Source: Micromonospora antibiotica (GTDB lineage: Bacteria; Actinomycetota; Actinomycetes; Mycobacteriales; Micromonosporaceae). Taken from it: a stretch of DNA of 64,000 nt. The translations under genes were made by a program, and so were the position numbers. The DNA lies in contig NZ_JAGFWR010000022.1 in NCBI RefSeq assembly GCF_017599305.1, positions 1 through 64,000 on the forward strand, read 5' to 3'. Within the stretch, counting starts at the first letter, position 1, and every line of letters begins with the position of its first letter. The notes under the pieces were generated by a model, which did not search any database, had not been told where the DNA came from, and was given only the letters and a program-made list of their open reading frames with translations. Shown here piece after piece: positions 44,795 to 55,500 of this stretch.

Positions 44795-44956
44795 CCGCAC
44801 CGGGGCCGCCGCTGCTCCCGCCGCAGGGGACCCGGCCGGCACCGGACCTGCCTGCGGGCGAGGGTCCGGGCGACCAGCTGCCGGGTGCCGAGGTGGGGCG
44901 CTCCCGGCGAGCGTGGCGGCCGGTCGACCGCGTGGGCGGGGTGCCGTGTCGGGCCG

Positions 44957-47470
44957 TCAGCGGGTCCACCGCAGCGGGCCGGGGTGTACCGACCAGAGCA
45001 ACCGCCGCCAGCCGGGGCGGGCCGCCCGCAGCGCCGTCGCGTAGGCCACGGCGATGTCCCCGGCCCGGTCGGCCTGGGCGTCGGTCAGCGTGCCCGGGGC
45101 GAAGGCCGCCTGGTTGAGCAGCCCGGCCAACTCGGTCAGCCCCGGGTGCTCGGCGCGGGCGGTGTCCGGGCCGGGAGGGGAACCCCCGGCGCGGGCGGTG
45201 TCCTCGGCGAGGGCGTGCCCGGCCCGGTCGGCGACCTCGGTGGCGGACAGCTCCCCGCCGACCGGCCGTCCTGACAGCCGCAGCGCGTCGGTGGTGTGCC
45301 GCCACGCGCCACCGACCCGCGTCCCCGGGTCACCCCGGCTCAACCGGGCGCGGGTCAGCGCCCGACGACGCCAGGCCAGCACCCCGAGGGCCGCCCCGGG
45401 TAGCAGCAACCCGCCGGTACCGGCAGCCAGCAGCAACGGCGTCCGCCCGCCGGGCTGCTCGGTGCTGCGGCCCGGTTCGGCCACCGCCGCTGCGGTGGTC
45501 GGCGGGGTCGGGGTCGGTTCGGGCACCTCCGACGGCGGCGGGCTCTGCGGGGCCGGTCGGAAGTCCTCCTCGATCGGGCGGGGCGTGCTGTCGGGGCGGG
45601 GCCGGGGGTCGAACGGCACCCAACCCACCCCGGCGAAGAGCACCTCCGGCCAGGCGTACGCGTCGGCGGCCCGGACCGGCCCGTCCCCCCGGGCGGTGAA
45701 CCCCACCACCACCCGGGTGGGCAGCCCGGTCAACCGGCCCAGCACCGCGAAGGCGGCGGCGAACTGCTCGGAGGTGCCCCGCTGGCCGCCGCCACCGCGC
45801 GGCCCGAACAGGAAGAACTCCAGATTCGGGTACGCGTGCCCGCTCGGCGCGTCCGCCACCAGCCGGTAGTGCTCGGCGAGGAACTGCTCCACGGCTGCCG
45901 CCCGCGCGTACGGTGCGCCGTTCTCCTCGGCCAGTTGGGCGGCGAGCCGGCGCAACGGCTCCGGTGCCCCGTCGGCGACCCGCAGCACCCGGGCCACCTC
46001 CGCACCGGCCGGTACGTCGGCGGTGCCGAGCAGGTTCGCCTCCGGCCGCTCCCGGGCCGAGGTGACCGTGTACGTCAACCCCGGCACCAGCCCCTCCGGT
46101 CGGATCAGCGTCCCGCTCTCCGGGTCGTACGCCACCCGCGCGCCGTCGACCGACCTGGGGGTGGCGACCGCAGGCAGCAGCCGGCCGGTCAACCCGGCCA
46201 CGGTGATCTCCTGCCGGACGGTGTCCACCACCCCCGGCCCGGGGCTGCCCTCGGGCAGGACCCGCCCGGCGGTGCGGTAGGTCGCGCCGACCCGCCAGGT
46301 GACCCCGTCGTAGTCGCTGAGCACCGCCAACCGGATCGTGGTGGGCCCACCGTCCGGGGCCAGGGTCGACACGTCGAGCAGTTTGCGCTGCGGGTCCAAC
46401 GCCCACCCGGAGATCCGGATCAGCGGGTTCTCGTCGAGCGACTCCACCCGGGGCGGTGGCACGAAGCGACGCGGATCCACCGGCCGGTGGTCGACCCACC
46501 CGGCCAGGACCGGACCGAGCAGGGCGGCCAGCCCGACCACCACCGCCACCCCGGCGGCGGAGACCGCAGTCGCCCTGACCCGTACCGTGACCCGCACCGC
46601 CGGTGGCAGCCCGACGGTCGGGTCCGGCCCGGGGGCGCGTGCGCCGGCCAGGGCGACCGCGACCAGCCCGGCGAAGGCCACCGTCGGCCAGATCGCCGGC
46701 CCCGCGTTGGGGCCGACCACGCAGACGGCCCCGACATAGAGCGACGTGGCCGGTAGGAAGCCGAGCAGCACCCGGCCGGCCCGCAGCGCCACCTCGGCGC
46801 CGGCCAGCCCGGCCAACCAGGCGGCGACCACCGGCACCAGCACCGTGTCCGGTGTCGGCTCGACCGGGATCATCGCGGTGAGCAACCGGGGCACCGCGTT
46901 ACCGGCGGCGTCGGCGGCCACGTCGAGGAAACCGCCCGGCAGGTCGGCCCGGTCGGCGGCGAGCCGCACCGACCAGGCCGTCGCGCCGAACATGACGGCC
47001 ACCGACAGCGGCGCCACCAGCCAGGACGGCAACCGGCGGGCGGCCACGCTGACCAGCACCGCGCCCAGGGCCGCGCCGCACACCAGCCGGATCAGCAGGT
47101 CACCGTCGTACACCCGGTTGAGCACCACCGCGGCCAGGCCGATGGCGGCGACCAGCGTCGTCGGCACCACGGCGGCCCGGAGCACCCGCCCGGTGACCCG
47201 TCCCGTCGCCCCGCCCCGCCCGTCGCCGGCCGGCCCGCCGTCGCCCACCACGCGGCCCGTTCCGTCGCCTACCGTTCCGTCGCCTACCGTTCCGTCGGCG
47301 GCCGGGCCGTCGCCGACCGGGCCGCTGCCGACCGTTCCGTCGGCGGCCGGGCCGTCGCCGTCGGCCACCGGGCGGTCCGCCCCGTCGGCGGCCGGGCCGC
47401 CGCTGTGTGCCTCCGGACGGTCCGGGCGGGGTCGGCGGGTGGGCCCGTCGTGCGGTCCGGTCACCGTCAC
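44957..47470 (-). CDS. TgpA-like transglutaminase-fold membrane protein lacking Cys/His
   Basis: An 837-residue protein. A Gly/Asp/Pro-rich repeat stretch (about 15-85) precedes several membrane segments, then a transglutaminase-like domain (about 490-660) and a C-terminal DUF4129-type tail after another membrane segment. The usual catalytic Cys position is Ser (RGTSEQFA, normally G-x-C-x-x-F) and the His position is Tyr (ADAYAWPEV, normally DAHAW), so the domain is probably not an active transglutaminase. It is encoded beside DUF58 and MoxR as usual for these clusters. GTG 47470 overlaps the DUF58 stop (GTGA). Confidence 0.8.
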   Translation of the reverse strand: MTVTGPHDGPTRRPRPDRPEAHSGGPAADGADRPVADGDGPAADGTVGSGPVGDGPAADGTVGDGTVGDGTGRVVGDGGPAGDGRGGATGRVTGRVLRAAVVPTTLVAAIGLAAVVLNRVYDGDLLIRLVCGAALGAVLVSVAARRLPSWLVAPLSVAVMFGATAWSVRLAADRADLPGGFLDVAADAAGNAVPRLLTAMIPVEPTPDTVLVPVVAAWLAGLAGAEVALRAGRVLLGFLPATSLYVGAVCVVGPNAGPAIWPTVAFAGLVAVALAGARAPGPDPTVGLPPAVRVTVRVRATAVSAAGVAVVVGLAALLGPVLAGWVDHRPVDPRRFVPPPRVESLDENPLIRISGWALDPQRKLLDVSTLAPDGGPTTIRLAVLSDYDGVTWRVGATYRTAGRVLPEGSPGPGVVDTVRQEITVAGLTGRLLPAVATPRSVDGARVAYDPESGTLIRPEGLVPGLTYTVTSARERPEANLLGTADVPAGAEVARVLRVADGAPEPLRRLAAQLAEENGAPYARAAAVEQFLAEHYRLVADAPSGHAYPNLEFFLFGPRGGGGQRGTSEQFAAAFAVLGRLTGLPTRVVVGFTARGDGPVRAADAYAWPEVLFAGVGWVPFDPRPRPDSTPRPIEEDFRPAPQSPPPSEVPEPTPTPPTTAAAVAEPGRSTEQPGGRTPLLLAAGTGGLLLPGAALGVLAWRRRALTRARLSRGDPGTRVGGAWRHTTDALRLSGRPVGGELSATEVADRAGHALAEDTARAGGSPPGPDTARAEHPGLTELAGLLNQAAFAPGTLTDAQADRAGDIAVAYATALRAARPGWRRLLWSVHPGPLRWTR

Positions 47471-48654
47471 CACCGGCGCACCGCGTCCCACGCGGCGGCG
47501 AACGCCACGCCGTCGACCGCGTCGAGCACCACCGGCCCGGCCGCGCTCGGCGTCGGCCCGGCCGCCCCCAGCACCCCCACCAGCACCGACGGGTACGCCC
47601 CCCGCAGCGCGCCCACCCGCCCCACGTCGTCGCGGCCACCGGGGCCGGTGAGGAAGACCAGGGTGTCGCCGGGGCGGTCCCCGCGCAGCCCGGTCAGCGT
47701 CGAACCCAGCACCCCGCCGTCGCGGTCACCGCCCACCGTGGGGCCGTCGGGCCCCCGGCCCGAGGGGTCGGTCAGGGTCACCGCGGCCAGCCGGTCCAGC
47801 GGCGGGTCAGCCGTCCGGTCGTCGGCCGGGTCCACCAGCAGCAGCACCACCGGCAGGTCCTGGCGGAACGCGGCCACCACCAGCGACGCCGCCGCCTCGC
47901 AGGCCGCCTCGAACGACCCGGCCGCCCCGCCGACCCGGTCCGGGTGGGCGGCCGACCGGTTGTCCAACAGCACCACGATCCGGGGCAGCGACGTGTCCAC
48001 GTTCTCCCGCACCATCAACTCACCCACCCGGGCGCTGGTCCGCCAGTGCACCCGGCGCAACTCGTCGCCCACCACGTACTCGCGCAACGAGTCGAAGGTG
48101 ATCGACCCGTGCGGCACCCCGTCCACCCGGCCGTCCAGGCTGCGCCCCGCCCCGGTCGGCACCGCCACCAACGGGTGCACCCGGGGATGCACCCGGACCA
48201 CCGCCGCCGGCCCGTACGCCCGGGTCGCCGCGCACAGGCCCAGCGGGTCGCGGCGGGTCACCCGCAACGGGCCCACCGGCAGCACCCCGCGTCGACGGGT
48301 CGGCACGTCGTACCCGCAGGTGGTGTCCCGACCGGGGCGCAGGCGCAGCAACGGCACCGGCACCGGGCGGCCCGCGCAGCGGTCCTCGGCCAGCAGGCTG
48401 GTCACCCGCAACCGTCCGGTGTTGCGCACCGCCAGCGTCATCCGGGCCGGCTCGCCCACGGCCACCCGGTCCGGATCGGCCACCCGGTGCACCGTCAGCC
48501 GGGGGCTGCGGGCCGCGCCCAGCACCGCCTGCCCGACCGCCACCGCGCCCGCGGCCCCCAACACGGTCAGCTCCGGATAACCGAACCGCCACCCCGTGCC
48601 GAGCAGCGCGGCTGCGGCGACGAGCAGCCCGGTGCCCCGGGTGGTGAGTCCCAT
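47467..48654 (-). CDS. DUF58 domain protein
   Basis: A 395-residue protein with two N-terminal membrane segments (LLVAAAALLGTGWRFGY; VLGAAGAVAVGQAVLG) and the DUF58 stretch DELRRVHWRTSARVGELMVRE, followed by a von Willebrand-like fold (IVVLLDNRSA). It partners the MoxR ATPase upstream, like other MoxR-DUF58 pairs thought to assist envelope protein assembly. It starts at 48654, 10 bases after the MoxR stop. Confidence 0.85.
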   Translation of the reverse strand: MGLTTRGTGLLVAAAALLGTGWRFGYPELTVLGAAGAVAVGQAVLGAARSPRLTVHRVADPDRVAVGEPARMTLAVRNTGRLRVTSLLAEDRCAGRPVPVPLLRLRPGRDTTCGYDVPTRRRGVLPVGPLRVTRRDPLGLCAATRAYGPAAVVRVHPRVHPLVAVPTGAGRSLDGRVDGVPHGSITFDSLREYVVGDELRRVHWRTSARVGELMVRENVDTSLPRIVVLLDNRSAAHPDRVGGAAGSFEAACEAAASLVVAAFRQDLPVVLLLVDPADDRTADPPLDRLAAVTLTDPSGRGPDGPTVGGDRDGGVLGSTLTGLRGDRPGDTLVFLTGPGGRDDVGRVGALRGAYPSVLVGVLGAAGPTPSAAGPVVLDAVDGVAFAAAWDAVRRW

Positions 48655-48664
48655 CCCGGTCCGG

Positions 48665-49702
48665 TCAGCCGTGCGTCGGGTTCGACTGGCCCGACGGCAG
48701 CGGCACCGGCACCGACGCCACCGCCTGACGCAGCACCTCGGCGGCGGTCACCCCGCGCACCTGCGCGTCGGCGGTGAGCAGCAGCCGGTGGGCGAAGACC
48801 GGCTCGACGAGCGCCTTCAGGTCCTCCGGCATGATCCACCCCCGGCCGTCGATCAGCGCGTACGCGCACGCCGCCCGGGTCAACGCGATCACCCCCCGGG
48901 GGCTGACCCCCACCCGGACCTGCGGGTGCTGGCGGGTCGCCGTGGCCAGCCGGACGGCGTACCCGTAGAGGGGTTCGGCGATGTGCACCCGGCGGGCCAT
49001 CCGGACCATCTCCCCGACGGTCGCCGTGTCGGTGACCGGTTGCAGCGAGTCGGGGGAGCGGACCGTCGCCCCGCGTAGCACCTCCACCTCCACCGCTTCG
49101 TCGGGGTACCCCACCGACAGCTTCACCAGGAACCGGTCCAGCTGGGCCTCGGGCAGCCGGTACGTGCCGTCCATCTCCACCGGGTTCTGGGTGGCGACCA
49201 CCAGGAACGGCTGCGGCACCGGGTGCCGGACCCCGTCCACCGTGACCGTCCGCTCCTCCATCACCTCCAGCAGCGCCGACTGGGTCTTGGGGGAGGCCCG
49301 GTTGATCTCGTCGGCGATGACGATGTTGGCGAACACCGGCCCCGGGTGGAACTCGAAACCCCGGGTGGCCTGGTTGAAGATCGTCACCCCGGAGACGTCC
49401 GAGGGCAGCAGGTCCGGGGTGAACTGGATACGCCGCCACTGGCCCTGCACCGTCGCCGCCACCGCCCGCGCCAGGGTGGTCTTGCCCACCCCCGGCACGT
49501 CCTCCAGCAGCACGTGCCCCTGGGCGAACAGTGCGGTCAACGCCAACCGCACCACCTCCGGCTTGCCCAGCACGACCGCGTTGACGTTCTCCGCCAGCCG
49601 GGCGGCCAGGGCGGCGAAACCCTGGACCTCCGGCTGGCTCAACGGTGCGGGAGTGTCGTTCACGACGGCGGGATGCTCCTCGGCTGCGGCGACGCTGGTC
49701 AA
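48665..49702 (-). CDS. MoxR-family AAA ATPase
   Basis: A 345-residue AAA+ ATPase: Walker A EDVPGVGKTTLA, Walker B IVIADEINRASPKTQSALLEVMEE, sensor 1 FLVVATQNP, arginine finger in LPEAQLDRFL. MoxR ATPases act as chaperones with DUF58/VWA partners. TTG 49702 overlaps the upstream gene's stop (TTGA). An alternative GTG at 49663 has GAGGAG before it, so the true start may be 13 residues in. Confidence 0.85.
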   Translation of the reverse strand: MTSVAAAEEHPAVVNDTPAPLSQPEVQGFAALAARLAENVNAVVLGKPEVVRLALTALFAQGHVLLEDVPGVGKTTLARAVAATVQGQWRRIQFTPDLLPSDVSGVTIFNQATRGFEFHPGPVFANIVIADEINRASPKTQSALLEVMEERTVTVDGVRHPVPQPFLVVATQNPVEMDGTYRLPEAQLDRFLVKLSVGYPDEAVEVEVLRGATVRSPDSLQPVTDTATVGEMVRMARRVHIAEPLYGYAVRLATATRQHPQVRVGVSPRGVIALTRAACAYALIDGRGWIMPEDLKALVEPVFAHRLLLTADAQVRGVTAAEVLRQAVASVPVPLPSGQSNPTHG

Positions 49703-52401
49703 CAGGTGGGCAGCACGGCGATGTCGTCACCGCCGGCCAGGTTGAGCCAGGCCCAGGGAATGTAGTTGCGGCCCTGGTAGTCGACCCGGACCCACCAGGT
49801 GGACTGCTTCTGGTCGTTGTAGATCCAGGAGTCGACGTTCTCGCCCTGCCGCCGACAGTACGCCCGCAGCCGGGTGCCCGGCTTCGCCCAACCGACCTGT
49901 TTGTCGTTGTCCTGCCGGGGCACCGAGAAGACCTCGTTGCCGTTGCGACCGTCCACCTCGCGGTCGCAGTAGGTGCGTTGGTCGCCGTCCGGCCCGTTGA
50001 CGCAGGTCGCCACCCCGTAGAGCGGGTCGGTGCCCTGCGCCCGGGTGGCCGTGCCCCGGCCGGCGGCGTTGCTGGCCGTGACCGTCACCGTGTACGCCGT
50101 ACCCGGGGTCAGGCCGGTCACCCGCAGGCTGGCGCAGCTGCCCGTGGCGCTCTTCCCCCCGGTGGCGGCGGTGCAGGTCGGCTCCCCGCCACCGGCGTCC
50201 ACGGTGAACGTCACCGTCACCGACGTCGCCTCCGCCGAGGAACCGGTCACCGTCACCCGGGGCACCGCCACCGTCCGCGCGGTCGCGGTGACCTCCGGCC
50301 CCGGTCCGGCCTCGTTGACCGCCTTCACCCGGACCATCACGTTCTGCCCGTCGTCCAGCCCGCTGACCGTCGTGGCGGTGTCGGTCACCTCGCTGGTCCG
50401 CCCGCCCACGTCGACCTGGTAGCGGCTCACCGGCCGGCCGTTCGCCGCCGCCGGGGACCACCGCACCGCGATCGTGCCCGGCCGGTCGGCCACCGTGGCC
50501 GCCCGCAGGTCCACCGGCTGCCCCGGAGCGGCGAACGGCACCACAGTGGCACTGATCGGGGAGGCCGCCGAGGCGGCACCCCGGTCGTTGACCGAGGTCA
50601 CCGTGAACGCGTACTGCGTGCCGTACGTCAACTCGCCGGCCGGCACCACCAGCTCCGTACGGCGCGACTCGCCGACCGGGGCGTTCGCGCCGGCCGAGGT
50701 CGCGGTGACCACGTACCGGGCGATGCGGTTGCCCTGCCCGTCGGCGGCCGGCCACCGCACCAGCACGGTCCCGTCGGCGCGGGCCTGCGCGGTGACCTCG
50801 GTCGGCGGGTCGGGCACCGCCGACGTCGGGGTCACCGGGTTGCTGCGCCGGGCGGGGCCGTCGCCCTTCGCGTTCACCGCGTGCACCGAGAACGTGTACG
50901 TCGCGCCGTTGGTCAGTTCGGTGATCTCCACGGCCCGCTGGTTCGCCCCCACCTCGTGACGTTGGCCGGCGCCCTCCACCACGTACCGCAGGACGGCCGC
51001 ACCGTTCGCGGCGGCCGGTCGCCAGGCGACCCGGGCCCGCGCGTCACCGGCGGTGGCGGTGACCTGCCGGGGCGCACCGGGCTTGCCCACCCGTGGTTTC
51101 GGCGGCGGAGGCGGCGGGGGCGGGTCCGGCGGCGGGTCCCCGCCCAGCACGTCGTTGGCGTACTTGTCGACGGTGCGCACCCGGTGCGCGTCGTCGACCA
51201 CCCGGGCGGTGGCCGCACCGGGGGCGTTGATGAACAGGTGGTTCTCCCGCACCTCCAGCTCCCACGGGCCGGCGGCCCGGCCGGGGCGGATGGTCTCCAC
51301 CAGCCGCCCGTCGCCGTCGAAGGCGTAGACCGCGCCGGTGACCCCGTCGGCGCAGTAGAACCGGCCGGCCCAGGCGACGGCCGGCCCGACCCGGTCGCCG
51401 CTGCCCGGCACGACGAACCGGGTGACCACCCGGCCGTCACCGACCGCGAGCACCCGCCGGTCACCGCCGATCGTCACCGGCACCACCGGGCCGCTGGTCC
51501 GCGCCGGCACCGCGCCACCCGCGGCGTCCCCGAGCACGGTACGCCGGGTCTGCCCGGCCCGGACCGTCACCAACGTGCCGGTGGTCCGATCCAGCACCGC
51601 CACCCCGTCGTCCAGCGTGGACAGGGCCAACTCGTGGTTCGGTTCGGCCACCGGACGGGTCTCCACCCGTTGCGGACCCCGACCGTCGGCCGCCCCCGAC
51701 ACCGGGCCGGACGGCAGCGCGGCGGGGGTGACCGCTGCGACGGTGCCCTCCGTCGGTACCGCGATCCACAGCCGGCCCCGACCGTCGAACGCGCCGGCCG
51801 TGATGCCCGGCGGAAAGAGCACCGGCTCACCCACCGGCACCAGCGAACGGGGGTCGAGTTGGCGTACCACCCCCCGCACCGCGTCCACCACGAACGCGGC
51901 GTCGTCGTGCAGCACCACGTTGACGCCGAGACCCGGTGTGGTGGGGGTGGTCGCGGTGATCTGGAGGGTGGCCAGGTCGAGCGCGCTGACCTGACCGGTC
52001 TCCAGGTCCCGCAGGATCAGCAACCGGTCGGTCTGGGTGACCTGCACCTGATGCTGCCGGGCCCCGGGGACCTCCTTGCGGGTGTCCACCCGGGCGGTGA
52101 TCCCGTTGACCCGGGCCAACTCGCCGCGGGTGCTGCTCCACAACCAACTGCTGGCGTCGAAGCTGGCCAACGCGTCCTCGGCGGCACCCCGGCCGAGCAG
52201 GGTGAGCCCCAACGCCGCCACCAACGCGGTCACCGTGCCGACCGTGACCAGCCCACCGCGTAACCGGGAACGTCGGCGGGACGTGCCGGCGTCGGCGCTC
52301 GGGGCGTCGTCGATGCTGGCCACAGCGGGCTGCCCTCCGTCCGGTGGCCCGGGGCGGCGTGCCGGGTGCCGGACGCCCGCGCCTGAACCGTGGGCCATCA
52401 T
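49699..52401 (-). CDS. Membrane-anchored Fn3 repeat protein with SH3-like C-terminus
   Basis: About 900 residues with a signal-anchor segment (VTVGTVTALVAALGLTLLG), a beta-propeller-like region, a Pro-rich linker, four fibronectin type III domains (each with an APxxPTEVT/W-type edge), and a C-terminal segment (STWWVRVDYQGRNYIPWAW) like bacterial SH3. It would sit outside the membrane and bind proteins or glycans. It overlaps the MoxR gene, indicating one operon. ATG 52401 follows GGAG at eight bases; ATG 52398 and an upstream start are possible. Confidence 0.75.
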   Translation of the reverse strand: MMAHGSGAGVRHPARRPGPPDGGQPAVASIDDAPSADAGTSRRRSRLRGGLVTVGTVTALVAALGLTLLGRGAAEDALASFDASSWLWSSTRGELARVNGITARVDTRKEVPGARQHQVQVTQTDRLLILRDLETGQVSALDLATLQITATTPTTPGLGVNVVLHDDAAFVVDAVRGVVRQLDPRSLVPVGEPVLFPPGITAGAFDGRGRLWIAVPTEGTVAAVTPAALPSGPVSGAADGRGPQRVETRPVAEPNHELALSTLDDGVAVLDRTTGTLVTVRAGQTRRTVLGDAAGGAVPARTSGPVVPVTIGGDRRVLAVGDGRVVTRFVVPGSGDRVGPAVAWAGRFYCADGVTGAVYAFDGDGRLVETIRPGRAAGPWELEVRENHLFINAPGAATARVVDDAHRVRTVDKYANDVLGGDPPPDPPPPPPPPKPRVGKPGAPRQVTATAGDARARVAWRPAAANGAAVLRYVVEGAGQRHEVGANQRAVEITELTNGATYTFSVHAVNAKGDGPARRSNPVTPTSAVPDPPTEVTAQARADGTVLVRWPAADGQGNRIARYVVTATSAGANAPVGESRRTELVVPAGELTYGTQYAFTVTSVNDRGAASAASPISATVVPFAAPGQPVDLRAATVADRPGTIAVRWSPAAANGRPVSRYQVDVGGRTSEVTDTATTVSGLDDGQNVMVRVKAVNEAGPGPEVTATARTVAVPRVTVTGSSAEATSVTVTFTVDAGGGEPTCTAATGGKSATGSCASLRVTGLTPGTAYTVTVTASNAAGRGTATRAQGTDPLYGVATCVNGPDGDQRTYCDREVDGRNGNEVFSVPRQDNDKQVGWAKPGTRLRAYCRRQGENVDSWIYNDQKQSTWWVRVDYQGRNYIPWAWLNLAGGDDIAVLPTC

Positions 52402-52507
52402 AGGGGCCACTCCGGGACGACGAAACCCGTACCGTTCCGATTCGGACACCCAGCGTGCCGGGATGCCGGGGTGACGTGCCGTCGCGGTGCCGGTCGCCGT
52501 CGCCCGG

Positions 52508-55500
52508 TCAGCCGCTCGGCGACGGTCGGACCCGGTCGGTGCAGACCTGACCGGAGGTGGCGAACGCGTCCGTCGAGTAGACCGCCAGCACCGTGAAGCA
52601 GTAGTTCACCTCGGCGTTCAGCCCGTTGACCGTGAAGCTGGTCTGTCCGGGGTCGACGGTGGCCATCACCCCGAGCGCCCGACCGGTGCGTCCACCCGCG
52701 ACCATGAACGGCACCGACCCGTTGCTCGGATCGGACCAGGTGACCGTGATGGTGGCGGCGTCGTCGCGCAACTTCAGGTCGGCCGGGGGCGGCCCCGCCG
52801 TCTCCCTGGGCGCGGCGCCGGTCGACCGCTGCGGCCCGTCCGCGTCCCGGCTCAGGGTCACCGCCCCGATCGTGCCTCCGACGGCCAGCACCACCACCCC
52901 GACCACCACGGCCACCGTCCGGCCCCGCCGTCGCGGGCGTCCGTCCCGTGCCGGGTACGACGGCGTCAGCTCCGGATAACCCGTCTCCTCCACCTCCGGC
53001 GGTACGCCCCGGTCGGTGCCACGTCCACCGTCGTACCCGGCTGACGAACCGGGGCCGGTCGGTGCACCCGCCTGTGCCGGTGCCTGCGGCCCGGACTGCG
53101 GGACCACCTGCCGCGTCGGCCCGGGGACGGTCGGTGGCCCGAGTTCCTGCACACTGTCCGCCGCCGGTGGGGATGCCGGTGCCGCTGGCGGTGACGGCGG
53201 TGCCGCTGGTGGCGGTGGCGGTGATGCCGGTGGCGGTGGCGGTGGCGGTTCGAAGCCCCGCCCGGTTGCCGGTGCCGACGGTGCGCCGGGGGTTGGTCCC
53301 GTGTCGGGTGGCCGTACGGCGGTCCGTGCCGTCGTCGATGGCGGCTGGGGAACCTGCTCGGTCATCGGAGCCAGCGGCAGGGTGAGCGACCGCCCCGATG
53401 CCACGTCGCCCCAGTTCGGGCCGTCGGCGGGGGCATCGTCGTCCTCGTCTGGTCCGCCGAGACCTGCGGGGTGCCCGGCGGTCCAGGCCGGGACGGGCGT
53501 GCCCCCGGCGGAGCCCCGCGAATCGGGGGCATCGGCCGGGACGGCATCCCGCCCGGCCTGCGGTGGCGACGACGGCGGTACCGCTGCCGGCGGGGTGACC
53601 GTGGCCGGCGGGGTGACCGTGGCCGGCGGCGGTGCGGCTGCGGGTGGGGGCGACGCGGGACCTGGTGCCGTCCGTGGTGGTACCGGTGGTGAGGAGTGCG
53701 CCGACGCCGGCGGGAGATCCGCAGGGGAGGGCACGGTCGCTGTCGGCGGTGGCTGGGCTGCGAAGCCGGGCCCCGCCGTGGACGCCGGACCTGTCGTGTG
53801 GTCGACGGCTGGGGTGGGTGCCGGGTCGGGTGGGGCGGCGGAGGCAGACCCGCGTGCCGTGTCGTCGGCTGCGGTTACCGTCGGGGCCTGGCCGGTGTCG
53901 CTGTGTGGTTCCGCCAGCAGAGGGCCGATCTGCTGGACCCGTACCGTCGGCCGGTCCCAACCCGGCGCGGACGGGGTCGCGGCGGCGCCCGGTGCGGGTG
54001 GAGCTGCCGGAGCCGCCACCGAGTCGGCTGCCGCCACCGAGTCGGCTGCCACGGCGGAGCCGGGTGCCGCGGCCGGGTTCGCCACCGGTGCGTGGGCGGG
54101 TGCAGAGCCCGACGTGGTGCGGTCCCCGGTCGGGGCTGGCCCGGGCCGCTGCTCCGTGGGGCGGCGGGACGTGGAGACGTCGACGGGCCCGGTCGGCTGT
54201 TCCGGTGTGCCGGCCGATGGCCCGCCGGGCGGCTCGGCCCGGGTGGGCGGCTCGGCGGCGGGGAGGGGGCGTACCGACCCGGCGATGGTGGTCACGGGTG
54301 CAATGGCGGTCGGCTGGCCGTGCCGGATGGGTGCCCCGGCCGGTGGCACGGTCGGCTGGCCGGGGTCGGTGGGCGGCCCGGCGGGGATGGGGACCGGCTG
54401 CCCGTGGTGGGCCGGTGGACCGGGTGGCATCGTGGCCGGCGGCCCAGGGTGCGGTACGGCCAGGGGAGCAGCCGGTTGGGCGGGCTCTCCCGGCGGGACC
54501 GGTGACGACGGGTGGGGCGGCCGCTGGAGGCGCGGGGGCGCCCAGGGCGACGTCGGCGGTGCACCACCGGAGACCGGATCGGGGGACGACGGGTGCCGTT
54601 GCGGTGGTGCCGCCGCCGCGATGGCGTCCGGCCCCGGGTGGGCGGCGGGTGGCGGGCCCGGCGGTGCCGCCGGTGGCCCCGACTGCGGTGCAGGGGAGGC
54701 CGGGTGCGGCCGGGGGGCGGGGGAGGCCGGGTGGGGGCGGGGTGCGCCGGGCCGGTGGGTGGGCTGGACCCCGTACATCTGCCGGGGCAGTGGGACCCGG
54801 GGCTCGGTGTCCGGGGCGGGGCCCGGCCGTGGTGCCGTCGGGCGTACCGGCTGGCCGGCAGGGGCGGGCTGGCCCGAGGAGGGTGCTGGTCCAGCCGGGG
54901 CCGGTGGGCCCGGGGCGGCGGGGGTGGGGGGCGCGGAGACAGGATGGGGCGACGGTGGCGCAGACTCGGGCCGGGGCGTCGGGGTGGGCCGGTATCCCTG
55001 GTGGGGGGCCGCCGCCGGGGCGTACCCGGGAGGTGCCGATGGCGGAGCCGCCGGGGGGACGGCCGGTGGCGCGGGGGAGGGCGGCTGCGGTTGACCCCCG
55101 GGGATGCCGAGATACTGACGGGCGGTGCGTACGGCGGGATGCTGCTCGCCGAGCGCGGCGGGTCCGGCGGTGGCGACGCGGGTGTAGTTGCGGCGGGCCT
55201 CGTGCCGGTTGCCCAACTCCTCGGCGACCCCGGCCAGATCGAAGGCCAGGGCGAGCATCAACGGGTCGGCTGGACTCCACCGCCGCTCGCCGGCCGCGTA
55301 GGCCTCCTCCAACACCCGCCGGGCGGCGGCCGGTTCGTCGGCCTCCCGGTGCAACCTCGCGAGCAGGTGCGCGGTGCCCATGATCTCCGGGTGGTCCTCA
55401 CCGTACGCGGGACGGGCCGAGGCGATCGCGTCGGTGAGTAACCGGCGGGCCTCCGACAGGTCACCGGCGGAACGCAGGGCGAGGGCCCGGCGCTGGACTG

